This document shows positions 33,527-42,995 of a stretch of DNA of 64,000 nucleotides, one piece after another. How positions within the stretch are numbered: position 1 is the first letter of the stretch; each line of letters opens with the position of its first letter. The stretch covers positions 1 to 64,000 of the forward strand of contig NZ_FOUY01000008.1 of NCBI RefSeq assembly GCF_900115005.1. Reading direction: 5' to 3'. Under the pieces are notes generated by a model, which saw nothing but the letters and a program-made list of their open reading frames with translations, did not search any database and had not been told where the DNA came from. A program made the position numbers and the translations under genes. The DNA comes from Pseudonocardia ammonioxydans. Its GTDB lineage: Bacteria; Actinomycetota; Actinomycetes; Mycobacteriales; Pseudonocardiaceae.

Positions 33527-34672
33527 GTGCGGATCGACCAGCGCATCGGACGGCGGGGGAGGCTGGTGACGGCGATCGCCGTCATGGCCGTCACGGCTCT
33601 CGCACTGGCGGGCTGCGCCCGCGACACCGGCGGCGGGGGGACCGCCCAGGGTGAGTGCGAGCGCGTCCCACCGCCGTCGGTACCGGCGGAGAGCGCGCAG
33701 CCGGAACCGGAGAAGCCGAAGGCCGACGCGAGCGCCCTCAAGGTGGGTCTCGCCTACGACATCGGCGGCCGGGGCGACGCCTCGTTCAACGACGCCGCCG
33801 CGGCCGGCCTGGACCGGGCGGTCGCCGAGCTGGGCCTGCAGAAGGCCAACACCCGGGAGGCCACCGCCCAGCCGGGCGAGAGCGAGGACGCCGGCACCAC
33901 CCGGCTGCGCCAGCTCGCCGAGCAGGGCTTCGACCCGGTGATCGCGGTCGGCTTCAACTACGCCACCGGCGTGGACACGGTCGCCAAGGAGTTCCCGCAG
34001 ACGCAGTTCGCGATCGTCGACGACGACACCGTCGACCTGCCGAACGTCACGCCGCTGGTCTTCGCCGAGGAGCAGGGCTCGTTCCTGGTCGGTGCTGCGG
34101 CCGCGCTCACGACCGGGACCTGCGCGATCGGCTTCGTCGGGGGTGTCGACAGCCCGCTGATCCAGAAGTTCGAGGCCGGCTACGAGCAGGGCGCCACGGC
34201 CGTCGCGCCGGACATCCGGATCAACGCCGACTACATCTCGCCGGCCGGGGACTTCTCCGGCTTCAACGACGCGACCCGGGGCACCGAGATCGCCGCCGGG
34301 CAGTACGACTCCGGCGCCGACATCTCGTTCGCCGCGGCCGGGCAGTCGAACCAGGGGGTCTTCGCCGCCGCACAGGCGGCGGGCACGCGGGCGATCGGCG
34401 TCGACTCCGACCAGTACAACTCGCCGCAGCTGACCGACGTCCGCGACGTGATCATGACGTCGATGATCAAGCGGGTCGACGTGGCGGTCTACGACTACGT
34501 CAACGCCGTGGCCGGCAACACGGTGGACGCGCTCCCGGAGCGGTTCGACCTGCGCAACGACGGCGTCGGCTACTCCACCTCCGGCGGCTTCGTCGACGAC
34601 ATCCGGCCCCAGCTCGAGGCCTACAAGGCCGCGATCATGGCCGGCGAGATCCAGGTGTCGTCGACCCCGTGA
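33527..34672 (+). CDS. BMP-family nucleoside-binding lipoprotein
   Basis: 381 residues. The signal peptide ends in the lipobox LALAGC with Cys30, so it is anchored outside the membrane. The mature part is a BMP/PnrA-type periplasmic-binding fold: VGLAYDIGGRGDASFND, FDPVIAVGFNYATGVD, EEQGSFLVGAAAAL and IGFVGGVDSPLI, which in this family binds purine or pyrimidine nucleosides. The GTG has GGGGGAGG 6 bases upstream. It is the first gene of a six-gene overlapping operon with its own transporter and two nucleoside-catabolic enzymes, which supports nucleosides as the ligand. Confidence 0.93.
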   Translation: MRIDQRIGRRGRLVTAIAVMAVTALALAGCARDTGGGGTAQGECERVPPPSVPAESAQPEPEKPKADASALKVGLAYDIGGRGDASFNDAAAAGLDRAVAELGLQKANTREATAQPGESEDAGTTRLRQLAEQGFDPVIAVGFNYATGVDTVAKEFPQTQFAIVDDDTVDLPNVTPLVFAEEQGSFLVGAAAALTTGTCAIGFVGGVDSPLIQKFEAGYEQGATAVAPDIRINADYISPAGDFSGFNDATRGTEIAAGQYDSGADISFAAAGQSNQGVFAAAQAAGTRAIGVDSDQYNSPQLTDVRDVIMTSMIKRVDVAVYDYVNAVAGNTVDALPERFDLRNDGVGYSTSGGFVDDIRPQLEAYKAAIMAGEIQVSSTP

Positions 34673-36207
34673 GCGCCGAGGCGGTCGAGCTGCGCGGGAT
34701 CACCAAACGGTTCCCCGGCGTCGTCGCGAACGACGGCGTGGACCTCGCCGTGCACACCGGCGAGGTGCACGCCCTCTGCGGCGAGAACGGGGCGGGCAAG
34801 TCGACCCTGATGAAGATCCTCTACGGGATGCAGGCACCCGACGAGGGCACGATCGCGGTCGGCGGTGCCGAGATGCACTTCCGCACCCCGGCGGACGCCA
34901 TCGCCGCCGGGATCGGGATGGTGCACCAGCACTTCATGCTGGCCGACAACCTGACCATCGCCGAGAACGTGCTGCTCGGCGCCGAGAAGCAGCACGGCAT
35001 CGGGCGGGCGGCCCGCGCCCGGATCTCCGAGCTCGCGGGCACCGTCGGGCTCGCGGCCGCCGACGGTTCCGGTGCGCGCTCCGCCGGCGCTCCGCTCGAC
35101 ATGCTCGTCGAGCACCTCGGCGTCGCCGACCGGCAGCGCATCGAGATCCTCAAGGTGCTCTACCGCGGGGCCCGCACGGTGATCCTGGACGAGCCGACCG
35201 CGGTGCTCGTCCCGCAGGAGGTCGAGGAGCTGTTCGCCACCGTCCGGGCGATGCGCGGCGAGGGCTACACGTTCCTGTTCATCTCGCACAAGCTCGACGA
35301 GGTGCGCGCGATCGCCGACCGGATCACCGTGCTGCGGCGCGGTCGCACGGTCGGCACCGTCGACCCGCGGGAGGTCGGCAACGCCGAGCTGGCCGAGATG
35401 ATGGTCGGGTCCGAGCTGCCGTCCCCGGAGAGTCGCGACTCGAGCGTCACCGACCGCGAGGTACTGCGGGTGGAGGGCCTGGGCCTGCCGGACCCGGCGG
35501 GCGGACGGGACCTCCTCGACGGTCTCGACCTGGTGGTGCACGCCGGCGAGGTGCTGGGGATCGCCGGTGTCGAGGGCAACGGCCAGACCGAGCTCGTCGA
35601 GACCGTCATGGGCATGCGCCGGCACGCGCGCGGACGGGTGTTGCTGTCCGGTGTGGACGTCTCCGGGCTGTCCACGATGGCCCGTCGCGAGCGCGGGATC
35701 GGCTACGTCCCCGAGGACCGGTCCCGGCACGCGCTGCTCGGTGACCAGCCACTGTGGGCGAACCGGGTGCTGGGGTTCCAGTCACGACCGCCGATCGGGC
35801 GGCACGGGCTGATCGACCGGGGCGCCGCGCGGACCGACACGGAGCGGATCGTGGCCGACTTCGACGTCCGCACGCCGGGCATCGACGTGATGGCGTCCGC
35901 GCTGTCCGGCGGCAACCAGCAGAAGCTCGTGGTCGGCCGGGAGCTCTCCGGCGACCCGGTCCTGCTGATCGCGGCCCACCCCACCCGCGGCGTGGACGTC
36001 GGCGCGCAGGCCGGCATCTGGGCCGAGCTGCGCCGGGCCCGCCGGGCCGGCCTCGCGGTGCTGCTGGTCTCGGCCGACCTGGACGAGCTGATCGGCCTGT
36101 CGGACCGGCTCGCCGTCATCCTGGGCGGGCGACTGGTCGGCACCGCCGACCCGGCCACGGTCACCCCGGAGGAGCTGGGGACGGCGATGACCGGGGCGAC
36201 CCGGTGA
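34669..36207 (+). CDS. Nucleoside ABC transporter ATPase (two fused domains)
   Basis: 512 residues with two nucleotide-binding domains. Domain 1 has Walker A GENGAGKST and Walker B VILDEPTAVL, but its signature is LGVADRQRIEI instead of LSxGxQQR. Domain 2 has an intact signature LSGGNQQK, but the Walker A is GVEGNGQTE (Lys to Gln) and Walker B ends AAHPTRG. The two sites of the dimer would therefore be unequal, as in other transporters of the BMP/sugar class. It powers the permease pair encoded downstream. GTGA overlaps join it to both neighbours. Confidence 0.94.
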   Translation: MSAEAVELRGITKRFPGVVANDGVDLAVHTGEVHALCGENGAGKSTLMKILYGMQAPDEGTIAVGGAEMHFRTPADAIAAGIGMVHQHFMLADNLTIAENVLLGAEKQHGIGRAARARISELAGTVGLAAADGSGARSAGAPLDMLVEHLGVADRQRIEILKVLYRGARTVILDEPTAVLVPQEVEELFATVRAMRGEGYTFLFISHKLDEVRAIADRITVLRRGRTVGTVDPREVGNAELAEMMVGSELPSPESRDSSVTDREVLRVEGLGLPDPAGGRDLLDGLDLVVHAGEVLGIAGVEGNGQTELVETVMGMRRHARGRVLLSGVDVSGLSTMARRERGIGYVPEDRSRHALLGDQPLWANRVLGFQSRPPIGRHGLIDRGAARTDTERIVADFDVRTPGIDVMASALSGGNQQKLVVGRELSGDPVLLIAAHPTRGVDVGAQAGIWAELRRARRAGLAVLLVSADLDELIGLSDRLAVILGGRLVGTADPATVTPEELGTAMTGATR

Positions 36208-37286
36208 CGGCCGTGGCGCGGCTGCGCGGGGCCGTCGTCGCGCCGCTGCTCGCGATCGGCGTCGCCGGGCTGCTCTGCGCCGTCGCCCTGCTGGTCTCGG
36301 GCGCCTCGCCGTGGACCGCGGTCACCACGGTCCTGTCCCAGCTCGGCTCGGGCACCGTCGCGGTGGACACGGTGAACTCGGCGGCCGTGTACTACCTCGC
36401 CGCGCTGGCGGTCGCGGTCGGCTTCCAGATGCGGCTGTTCAACATCGGTGTCGAGGGCCAGTTCCGGGTCGCGGCCTGCGTGGCGGCGATCGTCGGCGGG
36501 ACGGTGGTGCTCCCGCCGGTGCTGCACACGTTGCTGATCATCGTGGTCGCGGTGCTGACCGGTGCGGCGTGGATCGCGATCCCGGCGCTGCTCAAGGCCT
36601 ACCGGGGCGTCTCCGAGGTCATCTCGACGATCATGCTCAACGCGATCGCCACCGGCATGATCGCCTTCCTGATCCGCCCGGAGACCTTCGGCGAGCTGCG
36701 CGGCAACAACATCACCACCCCGCCGATCCCGGAGTCCGGCTGGTTCCCGGGCGTCCCCGTCGGCAGCGGAACGATCTTCGGGATGGTGTTCGTCGCCGCC
36801 GCGCTGGGGGTCGGCTACTGGTTCCTGCTGGGCCGCACCCGCTTCGGGTTCGAGCTGCGCGCCTCCGGTGAGTCGACGACGGCTGCATCGGCCGGCGGTG
36901 TGAACGCGCGGCGGACGATCGTCGTCGCGCTCCTGCTCTCCGGCGCGATCGCCGGGCTGATCGGGCTGCCCGAGCTGCTCGGCCGCGACCACGCGTACAC
37001 GCTCAGCTCGCCGCAGGGCTACGGCTTCACCGGCATCGCGATCGCGCTGCTCGGGCGCAACCACCCGGTCGGGATCGCGCTCGGTGCGCTGCTGTGGGCG
37101 TTCCTGGACAAGTCCGCGGTGGCCCTCGACGTCGTCGGGATCCCGCGGGAGATCGTGCTGATCATGCAGGGCCTGATCGTGCTGTCGGTGGTCGTCGCCT
37201 ACGAGCTGGTCCGGCGGATGGAGCAGCGCGCCGAGCAGCGCCGGGTGGCCGCAGGCACCCCGGAACCGGTGGGGGCGGCCTCGTGA
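36204..37286 (+). CDS. Nucleoside ABC transporter permease 1
   Basis: 360 residues with about eight helices, BPD_transp_2 family. FNIGVEGQFRVAA and YRGVSEVISTIMLNAIA are the conserved cytoplasmic loop features of the YufP/NupP type. The C-terminus is a charged helix (VRRMEQRAEQRR). It forms the channel with the next gene product and overlaps both neighbours by 4 bases. Confidence 0.93.
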   Translation: MTAVARLRGAVVAPLLAIGVAGLLCAVALLVSGASPWTAVTTVLSQLGSGTVAVDTVNSAAVYYLAALAVAVGFQMRLFNIGVEGQFRVAACVAAIVGGTVVLPPVLHTLLIIVVAVLTGAAWIAIPALLKAYRGVSEVISTIMLNAIATGMIAFLIRPETFGELRGNNITTPPIPESGWFPGVPVGSGTIFGMVFVAAALGVGYWFLLGRTRFGFELRASGESTTAASAGGVNARRTIVVALLLSGAIAGLIGLPELLGRDHAYTLSSPQGYGFTGIAIALLGRNHPVGIALGALLWAFLDKSAVALDVVGIPREIVLIMQGLIVLSVVVAYELVRRMEQRAEQRRVAAGTPEPVGAAS

Positions 37287-38518
37287 CCGCGCTGGTCGAA
37301 CGGGTGCGGACGCTGCCCGGCTGGGCCCGGTCGGCGCTCATCGCGACCGGCCTGGTGCTCGCGTTGTCGATCACGGTGACGCTGACCGGGCAGACCCAGC
37401 TGGCGTCCTCGGGGACCTCGCAGGCCGCCGTCGGGCTCGGGCTGCCGATCCTGTTCGCGGCGCTGGGCGGGCTGTGGTCCGAACGCGCGGGGATCATCAA
37501 CATCGGTCTCGAGGGCATGATGGTGCTCGGTACCTGGGGTGCGGCCTGGGCGGGCTACTACGGGGGACCGTGGGCGGCGATGCTCGGCGGGCTGGTCTTC
37601 GGCGGGCTCGGCGGCCTCGTGCACGCGGTCGCGACGATCACCTTCCACGTCAACCACATCGTCTCCGGGGTCGCGGTCACGCTGCTCGGCACCGGGCTGA
37701 CCAAGTACCTGGCGACGCTGGTGTTCGCCCCGCTCTCGCAGAACCCGCGCCAGTCGCCCCGGATCGACGGCTTCACCGAGTTCTCCGTGCCCGGGATCTC
37801 CGAGGGGCTGGCCGCGGTCGAGGCCCAGCAGCGGGTGTTCGTCTCCGACCTCGCCGGGCTGCTGTCGGGCCTGGTCACCGGGCTGACCCCGATCGTCGTC
37901 CTCGGGATCGTGCTGGTCCCGGTGAGCTACTGGGCGCTGTGGCGGACCGCGTTCGGGCTGCGGCTGCGTTCCACGGGGGAGTCGCCGGTGGCGGCCGAGT
38001 CGCTGGGCGTGCACGTCGTCGCGCACCGCTACGTCGCGGTGGTCACCTCCGGCGGGCTCGCCGGGCTCGGCGGCGCGGCGCTGGTGCTCAACTCCGCCCA
38101 GCTCGGCTACCTGGAGAACCAGGTCGGCGGCCGCGGCTACATCGGACTCGCCGCGATGATCTTCGGCAACTGGCGGCCCGCCGGGCTGCTGACCGGGTCG
38201 GCCCTGTTCGGCTACGTCGACGGCCTGCAGCTGCGTGCCGGCGGCGAGGCGGTGCACGCCCTGCTCTACACGGCGACGCTGGTCGCGGTCGCCGGCGCCG
38301 TGCTGTGGGCGATCCGGCGCATGTGGACGGCCGCCGCGGTCGCGCTCGGCGCCGGGGTGCTGGTGTACACGGTGTACTGGACGATCGAGTCCGTGCCCTC
38401 GGAGTTCGCGTCCTACGCGCCGCAGCTGGTGACCCTGATCGTGCTCGCCGCGGCGTCGCAACGGCTACGACCACCCGCGTGGCTCGGCGAGCCCTACCGG
38501 CGCGGGGAGGGGTCCTGA
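37283..38518 (+). CDS. Nucleoside ABC transporter permease 2
   Basis: 411 residues with about ten helices, YufQ/NupQ type. ERAGIINIGLEGMMVLGTW and FHVNHIVSGVAVTLLGTGLT are typical. The last about 90 residues add helices beyond the usual end of the family (VAGAVLWAIRRMWTA, VLVYTVYWTIES, LVTLIVLAAA). It starts in a GTGA overlap with permease 1, and its stop shares one base with the ATG of cdd. Confidence 0.92.
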   Translation: MTALVERVRTLPGWARSALIATGLVLALSITVTLTGQTQLASSGTSQAAVGLGLPILFAALGGLWSERAGIINIGLEGMMVLGTWGAAWAGYYGGPWAAMLGGLVFGGLGGLVHAVATITFHVNHIVSGVAVTLLGTGLTKYLATLVFAPLSQNPRQSPRIDGFTEFSVPGISEGLAAVEAQQRVFVSDLAGLLSGLVTGLTPIVVLGIVLVPVSYWALWRTAFGLRLRSTGESPVAAESLGVHVVAHRYVAVVTSGGLAGLGGAALVLNSAQLGYLENQVGGRGYIGLAAMIFGNWRPAGLLTGSALFGYVDGLQLRAGGEAVHALLYTATLVAVAGAVLWAIRRMWTAAAVALGAGVLVYTVYWTIESVPSEFASYAPQLVTLIVLAAASQRLRPPAWLGEPYRRGEGS

Positions 38519-38970
38519 TGGTCGGCGGCGGCCCGTCCGGTGCGGGCGCGGAGATGATGCGGCCCGGTCCGCCCACCCCGGACTGGCCGGCACTGCGGTC
38601 GGCGGCCGTCACGGCCGCGGCCTGGGCGTACGCGCCGTACTCCGGACTGCAGGTGGGGGCCGCGGCACTGGTCGGCGACGGCCGGGTGGTCACCGGGTGC
38701 AACGTCGAGAACGCCTCCTACGGTCTCGGGACGTGCGCCGAGGTGACCCTCGCCGGGCAGCTGCGCCTGTCCGGGGGCGGGCGGCTGCTGGCGGTCGCCT
38801 GCCGCTCGGGCACCGGGGCGCTGCTGATGCCGTGCGGGCGGTGCCGGCAGGTGCTGTACGAGTTCGGCGGTCCGGAGCTGCTGTGCGACACCCCGCGCGG
38901 GATCCGGCCGTTCAGCGAGGTACTGCCCGACGCGTTCGGGCCGGCCGACCTGCCGGGGAGCGGACCGTGA
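38518..38970 (+). CDS. cdd: Cytidine deaminase
   Basis: 150 residues. The zinc site is complete: CAEVTL (Cys and catalytic Glu) and PCGRCRQ (two Cys). Substrate loops are YSGLQVGAA and GCNVENASYGLG. It turns cytidine and deoxycytidine into uridines and so feeds DeoA. The ATG overlaps the permease stop in TGATG and has GGGGAGGGG upstream. The N-terminus is about 15 residues longer than usual; an internal ATG pair at 38554 is the alternative start. Confidence 0.95.
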   Translation: MVGGGPSGAGAEMMRPGPPTPDWPALRSAAVTAAAWAYAPYSGLQVGAAALVGDGRVVTGCNVENASYGLGTCAEVTLAGQLRLSGGGRLLAVACRSGTGALLMPCGRCRQVLYEFGGPELLCDTPRGIRPFSEVLPDAFGPADLPGSGP

Positions 38971-40274
38971 GCGGGCCGGCACCGCAGCCGTCGTCCAGCG
39001 CGGTCGAGGTGATCGCGGCCAAGCGCGACCGGCACGAGCTGACCCCCGGACAGATCGAGGGGGTGCTGGGCGCCTACACCCGCGGCGAGGTCGCCGAGGA
39101 GCAGATGGCCGCGCTCGCGATGGCGATCCTGCTCAACGGCATGACCGCGGCCGAGACCGCGCACTGGACCCAGGCGATGATCGGCTCCGGGGAGGTCCTG
39201 GACCTCGGCGACGTCGGACGCCCGCTGGTCGACAAGCACTCCACCGGCGGGGTCGGGGACAAGATCACCCTGCCGCTGGCGCCGCTGGTGGCCGCGTGCG
39301 GCGCGGCCGTCCCGCAGCTGTCCGGGCGCGGGCTCGGACACACCGGCGGCACCCTGGACAAGCTCGAGGCGATCCCCGGCTGGCGGGCGTCGCTCTCGAC
39401 CGATGAGATCCGGACCCAGCTCGCCGAGGTCGGCGCCGTCGTCTGTGCGACGACGCCGACGCTCGCCCCGGCCGACCGGCGGCTCTACGCGCTGCGCGAT
39501 GTCACCGGCACCGTCGAGTCGGTCCCGCTGATCGCCAGCTCGATCATGAGCAAGAAGCTGGCCGAGGGGACCGGCGGGCTGGTGCTCGACGTCAAGGTCG
39601 GCTCCGGGGCGTTCATGAAGACCCGCGAGCGGGCCGGTGAGCTGGCCGGCGCGATGACCGCGATCGGTGCCGCGCACGGCCTCCCGACGACGGCGCTGCT
39701 CACCGGCATGTCCCGCCCGCTCGGCCGGTGCGTGGGCAACGCCCTCGAGGTCGCGGAGTCGGTCGAGGTGCTGCGCGGCGGCGGGCCCGGCGACGTCGTG
39801 GCGCTGACCGTCACGCTCGCCCGGGAGATGCTGGCACTCGCCGGGATCACCGGCACCGATCCGGCCGCGGTGCTCGCCTCCGGCGCGGCGTACGACGTGT
39901 GGGAACGGATGATCGCCGCGCAGGGCGGGGACCCGGCGGCGCCGCTGCCGGTCGCCCGCCACGTCGAGACGCTCACCGCCGACCGTTCCGGGATCTTCGC
40001 CGGTGCCGACGCGCTCGCCGTCGGCACCGCCGCCTGGCGGCTCGGCGCCGGGCGGGCCCGCAAGGAGGACCCGGTCCAGGCCGCGGCCGGGGTGCGGATG
40101 CTCGCCGTCCCCGGGGACGAGGTCCGGGCCGGGGACCCGCTGCTCGAGCTGCACACCGACACCCCGGAACGGCTTCCGGGTGCCCGGCAGCTGCTCACCG
40201 CCACGGCACTGCCGGTCGCCGCCGGCCCGCCCGTGTTCGAGGAGCTGGTGCTGGACGTGCGCCGCGGGGGCTGA
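38967..40274 (+). CDS. deoA: Thymidine phosphorylase
   Basis: 435 residues. The pyrimidine-nucleoside phosphorylase signature SGRGLGHTGGTLDKLE is complete, with DKHSTGGVGDK, SSIMSKKLAEG and the phosphate/base-binding Lys and Ser residues. It splits thymidine or deoxyuridine to base and deoxyribose-1-phosphate. It is the last of the import operon, in GTGA overlap with cdd, so imported deoxycytidine can be deaminated and then phosphorolysed. Confidence 0.96.
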   Translation: MSGPAPQPSSSAVEVIAAKRDRHELTPGQIEGVLGAYTRGEVAEEQMAALAMAILLNGMTAAETAHWTQAMIGSGEVLDLGDVGRPLVDKHSTGGVGDKITLPLAPLVAACGAAVPQLSGRGLGHTGGTLDKLEAIPGWRASLSTDEIRTQLAEVGAVVCATTPTLAPADRRLYALRDVTGTVESVPLIASSIMSKKLAEGTGGLVLDVKVGSGAFMKTRERAGELAGAMTAIGAAHGLPTTALLTGMSRPLGRCVGNALEVAESVEVLRGGGPGDVVALTVTLAREMLALAGITGTDPAAVLASGAAYDVWERMIAAQGGDPAAPLPVARHVETLTADRSGIFAGADALAVGTAAWRLGAGRARKEDPVQAAAGVRMLAVPGDEVRAGDPLLELHTDTPERLPGARQLLTATALPVAAGPPVFEELVLDVRRGG

Positions 40275-40519
40275 GCGGCGGGGCCGCCCTGTCGCCCTCG
40301 TGCTCCGCCCGCGGCGCGGGCGTCCGGACCCGGTCCGGCACGCACCGTCAGGAACAGGTCCGCGCCGCGGTCCGCGCCGGACTGGAGGGCCACCGGTCAC
40401 CGGGTCGCGCGGCGCCGATCGGGCCGCGATCGTCGCCCCGACGAGGTGCCCGTCGTGGACGGTGGGCACGGGGCAGGCGAGTCCGGGCGGGCGATGCGGA
40501 TCCGGCACGATGGTGCGCG

Positions 40520-42973
40520 ATGCGTGAGGACCGACGGGCGGAGCGGGCGCCGATACCCCGACCGGTGATGCCGCGACGGGCTCGTCCGGCACCCGCGGAG
40601 ACGTCCGGGGAGGTGACCCGCCCGGTCGGGCGACCGGTCCCGCACGACGGGCCGCCGACGAACCCGATCGATCCGGGCGCCGGCCCCGTGCCGTCCCCTG
40701 TCCCCGTGTCGTCCCCCGGGCCGTCCGCCGTTCCCGGGACGGGTGTCCCGGCCGGCGACCAGCCGACCCTGCCGCCGGGCGCACGGGCCGCCACCGGTCC
40801 GGTCGCCCCCGGGGCCGGTGTCCCGGTGAACGGGACCCCACCCGGCGGTGCCGCGGCGGGCAGCGGGAGCGACCCGGCGGACCCGGCCACCGGGTCGCCC
40901 GTCCACGGGGCGTCGTTCCCGGACGGCCCGGCCCCGGCGGCCCGGGCAGCGGGCCCGTCGGGGCACGGGCCCACGCCGAACGGTCGAGTCCCCGCCTCCC
41001 CGGCGGCCGGCCCGTCGCCGGCTCACGGACCCGCCCAGGGCGGTCCGGGACAGGCCGCCGGCCCGCCGGCGAACGGGACCTCGACGGGTGACACCCCGCC
41101 GCACGGGGTCCCCGCGAGCACCACGCCACCGCACGGTGCCCCGGCGGGCGGCACACCGCCGCACGGTTCCCCGGCGGGCAACACGCCACCGCACGGTGCC
41201 CCGGCGGGCGGCACACCACCGCACGGTGCCCCGGCGGGCGACGCCCCGCGGCCCGGGGGCCCGGCGGCACCGCCCGATGCATCGGCCGCCACCGGCCCGG
41301 TCACCCCCGGCGCCGGTGACGCGCCCGCTCCCGCCGGAGCCCCGGACGGCGCGGGCGCCCTGGCGAAGGGCACCGAGAACGCGGGCTCGCTCGTCCGGTC
41401 GTCCGGCATGATCGCGATCGCCAGCATGGTCAGCCGGGCGACCGGCTTCGTCCGGAACCTGGCGCTGGTCGCGGTGCTGGGCCTGGCCGTCGTCAACGAC
41501 TCCTACACCGTCTCCAACACACTGCCGAACATCGTCTACGAGTTCCTCATCGGCGGCGTGCTCACCAGCGTCATGATCCCGGTGCTGGTGCGTGCGCAGG
41601 CCGAGGACCCGGACGGCGGCGACGTGTTCACGCGGCGGCTGCTCACCGTCGTCGGCGTGGGGTTGCTGCTGGCCACGCTCGTGGCGATGGCCGCCGCACC
41701 GTTGCTCACCCGGCTGTACCTGGGGTCCGGCGGCTCCGACGCGTCCAATCCCGAGCTCGCGACGGCGTTCGCCTGGTTGCTGCTGCCACAGATCTTCTTC
41801 TACGGCATCGGGGCGTTGCTCGGCGCGATCCTCAACTCGAAACAGGTCTTCGGACCGTTCGCCTGGGCACCGGTTCTGAACAACGTCGTCGTGCTCGGGG
41901 TGCTCGTCGTCTACGTACTCGTCCCCGGCGAGATCAGCACCGACCCGGTCCGGATGGGCGACCCGAAACTGCTGGTGCTGGGGCTGGGCACGACGCTGGG
42001 CATCGTCGTGCAGGCCGCGGTGCTCATCCCGTTCATGCGCCGGATCGGGTTCCGCTACCGGCCGGTGTGGGGCTGGGACCCACGGCTGAGTGTGGCCGGC
42101 GGCATGGTCGTCTGGATCATGGGCTACGTCCTGGTCGGTGCCGTCGGCTACATCGTGACCACCCGCGTGGCCGCGGCCGCGGACGGCGGCTCGGTCTCGA
42201 CCTACCAGAACGCCTGGCTGCTGCTGCAGGTCCCGTACGGCGTCCTCGGCGTCTCGCTGCTGACCGCGCTGATGCCGCGGATGAGCCGGGCCGCGGCGAA
42301 CGGCGACACCGGCCAGGTCGTCACCGACCTGTCGCTCGGCGCCCGGCTGTCGACGGTCGGGCTGGTCCCGATCGCGGCGGTGATGACGGCGTTCGGAGGG
42401 GCACTGGGGACGGCCCTGTTCTCGGTCGGCGCGGCCAGCGGAGCGGGTGCCGCGCGGCTCGGCGAGACCGTCGCCTGGTCGGCGTTCGGGCTGCTGCCCT
42501 ACGCCGTGACGATGCTGCAGATGCGGGTCTTCTACGCGATGACCGACTCGCGCACGCCCACGATGATCCAGGTCGGGATGGTCGGGGTGAAGATCCCGCT
42601 GCTGCTGGCCTGCCCGCTGCTCCTGCCGCCCGAGGACGTGGTGCTCGGGCTGGCCGCGGCGAACGGGATGTCGTTCGTCGGCGGGGCGGTCCTGGGCCAG
42701 TGGCTGCTGCGCCGCCGGCTCGGCCGGGTCCGCACCGGCGAGGTGCTGAACACGCTGGTCCGGGTGACCGTGGCGTCCGCGGCCGGTGCCGCGATCGCCT
42801 GGGGCCTGTCGAAGCTGGTGGAGCCCGCGATCACGGACTGGCCGGTCGTCGCGCAGGCCTGGACGCTGCTCGTCGGCGGGTCCCTGCTGGCACTGCCGCT
42901 GATGGTCGTCGGGATGCGGCTGCTGAAGGTGCGCGAGCTCGACGCCGTGTTCCGCCGCTTCTCCCGGAGCTGA
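40520..42973 (+). CDS. murJ: Lipid II flippase MurJ (MviN) with long repetitive N-terminal tail
   Basis: 817 residues. Residues from about 297 on form the 14-helix MOP-superfamily core: MIAIASMVSRATGFVRN, NTLPNIVYEFLIGGVLTSVMIPVLV, QIFFYGIGALLGAILNSK and AFGLLPYAVTMLQMRVFYA. This exports lipid II for peptidoglycan synthesis. The first about 290 residues are Pro/Gly/Ala-rich and contain 10-residue repeats of the type PPHGAPAGGT. The C-terminus stops soon after the last helix, without the pseudokinase domain of mycobacterial MviN. The ATG at 40520 is the first start after the upstream gene; a shorter product from 40568 (MPRRARPA) is possible. Confidence 0.92.
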   Translation: MREDRRAERAPIPRPVMPRRARPAPAETSGEVTRPVGRPVPHDGPPTNPIDPGAGPVPSPVPVSSPGPSAVPGTGVPAGDQPTLPPGARAATGPVAPGAGVPVNGTPPGGAAAGSGSDPADPATGSPVHGASFPDGPAPAARAAGPSGHGPTPNGRVPASPAAGPSPAHGPAQGGPGQAAGPPANGTSTGDTPPHGVPASTTPPHGAPAGGTPPHGSPAGNTPPHGAPAGGTPPHGAPAGDAPRPGGPAAPPDASAATGPVTPGAGDAPAPAGAPDGAGALAKGTENAGSLVRSSGMIAIASMVSRATGFVRNLALVAVLGLAVVNDSYTVSNTLPNIVYEFLIGGVLTSVMIPVLVRAQAEDPDGGDVFTRRLLTVVGVGLLLATLVAMAAAPLLTRLYLGSGGSDASNPELATAFAWLLLPQIFFYGIGALLGAILNSKQVFGPFAWAPVLNNVVVLGVLVVYVLVPGEISTDPVRMGDPKLLVLGLGTTLGIVVQAAVLIPFMRRIGFRYRPVWGWDPRLSVAGGMVVWIMGYVLVGAVGYIVTTRVAAAADGGSVSTYQNAWLLLQVPYGVLGVSLLTALMPRMSRAAANGDTGQVVTDLSLGARLSTVGLVPIAAVMTAFGGALGTALFSVGAASGAGAARLGETVAWSAFGLLPYAVTMLQMRVFYAMTDSRTPTMIQVGMVGVKIPLLLACPLLLPPEDVVLGLAAANGMSFVGGAVLGQWLLRRRLGRVRTGEVLNTLVRVTVASAAGAAIAWGLSKLVEPAITDWPVVAQAWTLLVGGSLLALPLMVVGMRLLKVRELDAVFRRFSRS
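41101..41250 (+). repeat. Five in-frame 30-bp repeats in the murJ 5' part
   Basis: Five units of 30 bp (41101, 41131, 41161, 41191 and 41221) encode the decapeptide PPHG(A/S)PAGGT with few changes. The middle three are nearly identical. The unit length keeps the frame, so copy number can vary. Confidence 0.88.
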
Positions 42974-42995
42974 CCGGCGTGCCAGCATCGGCGTC

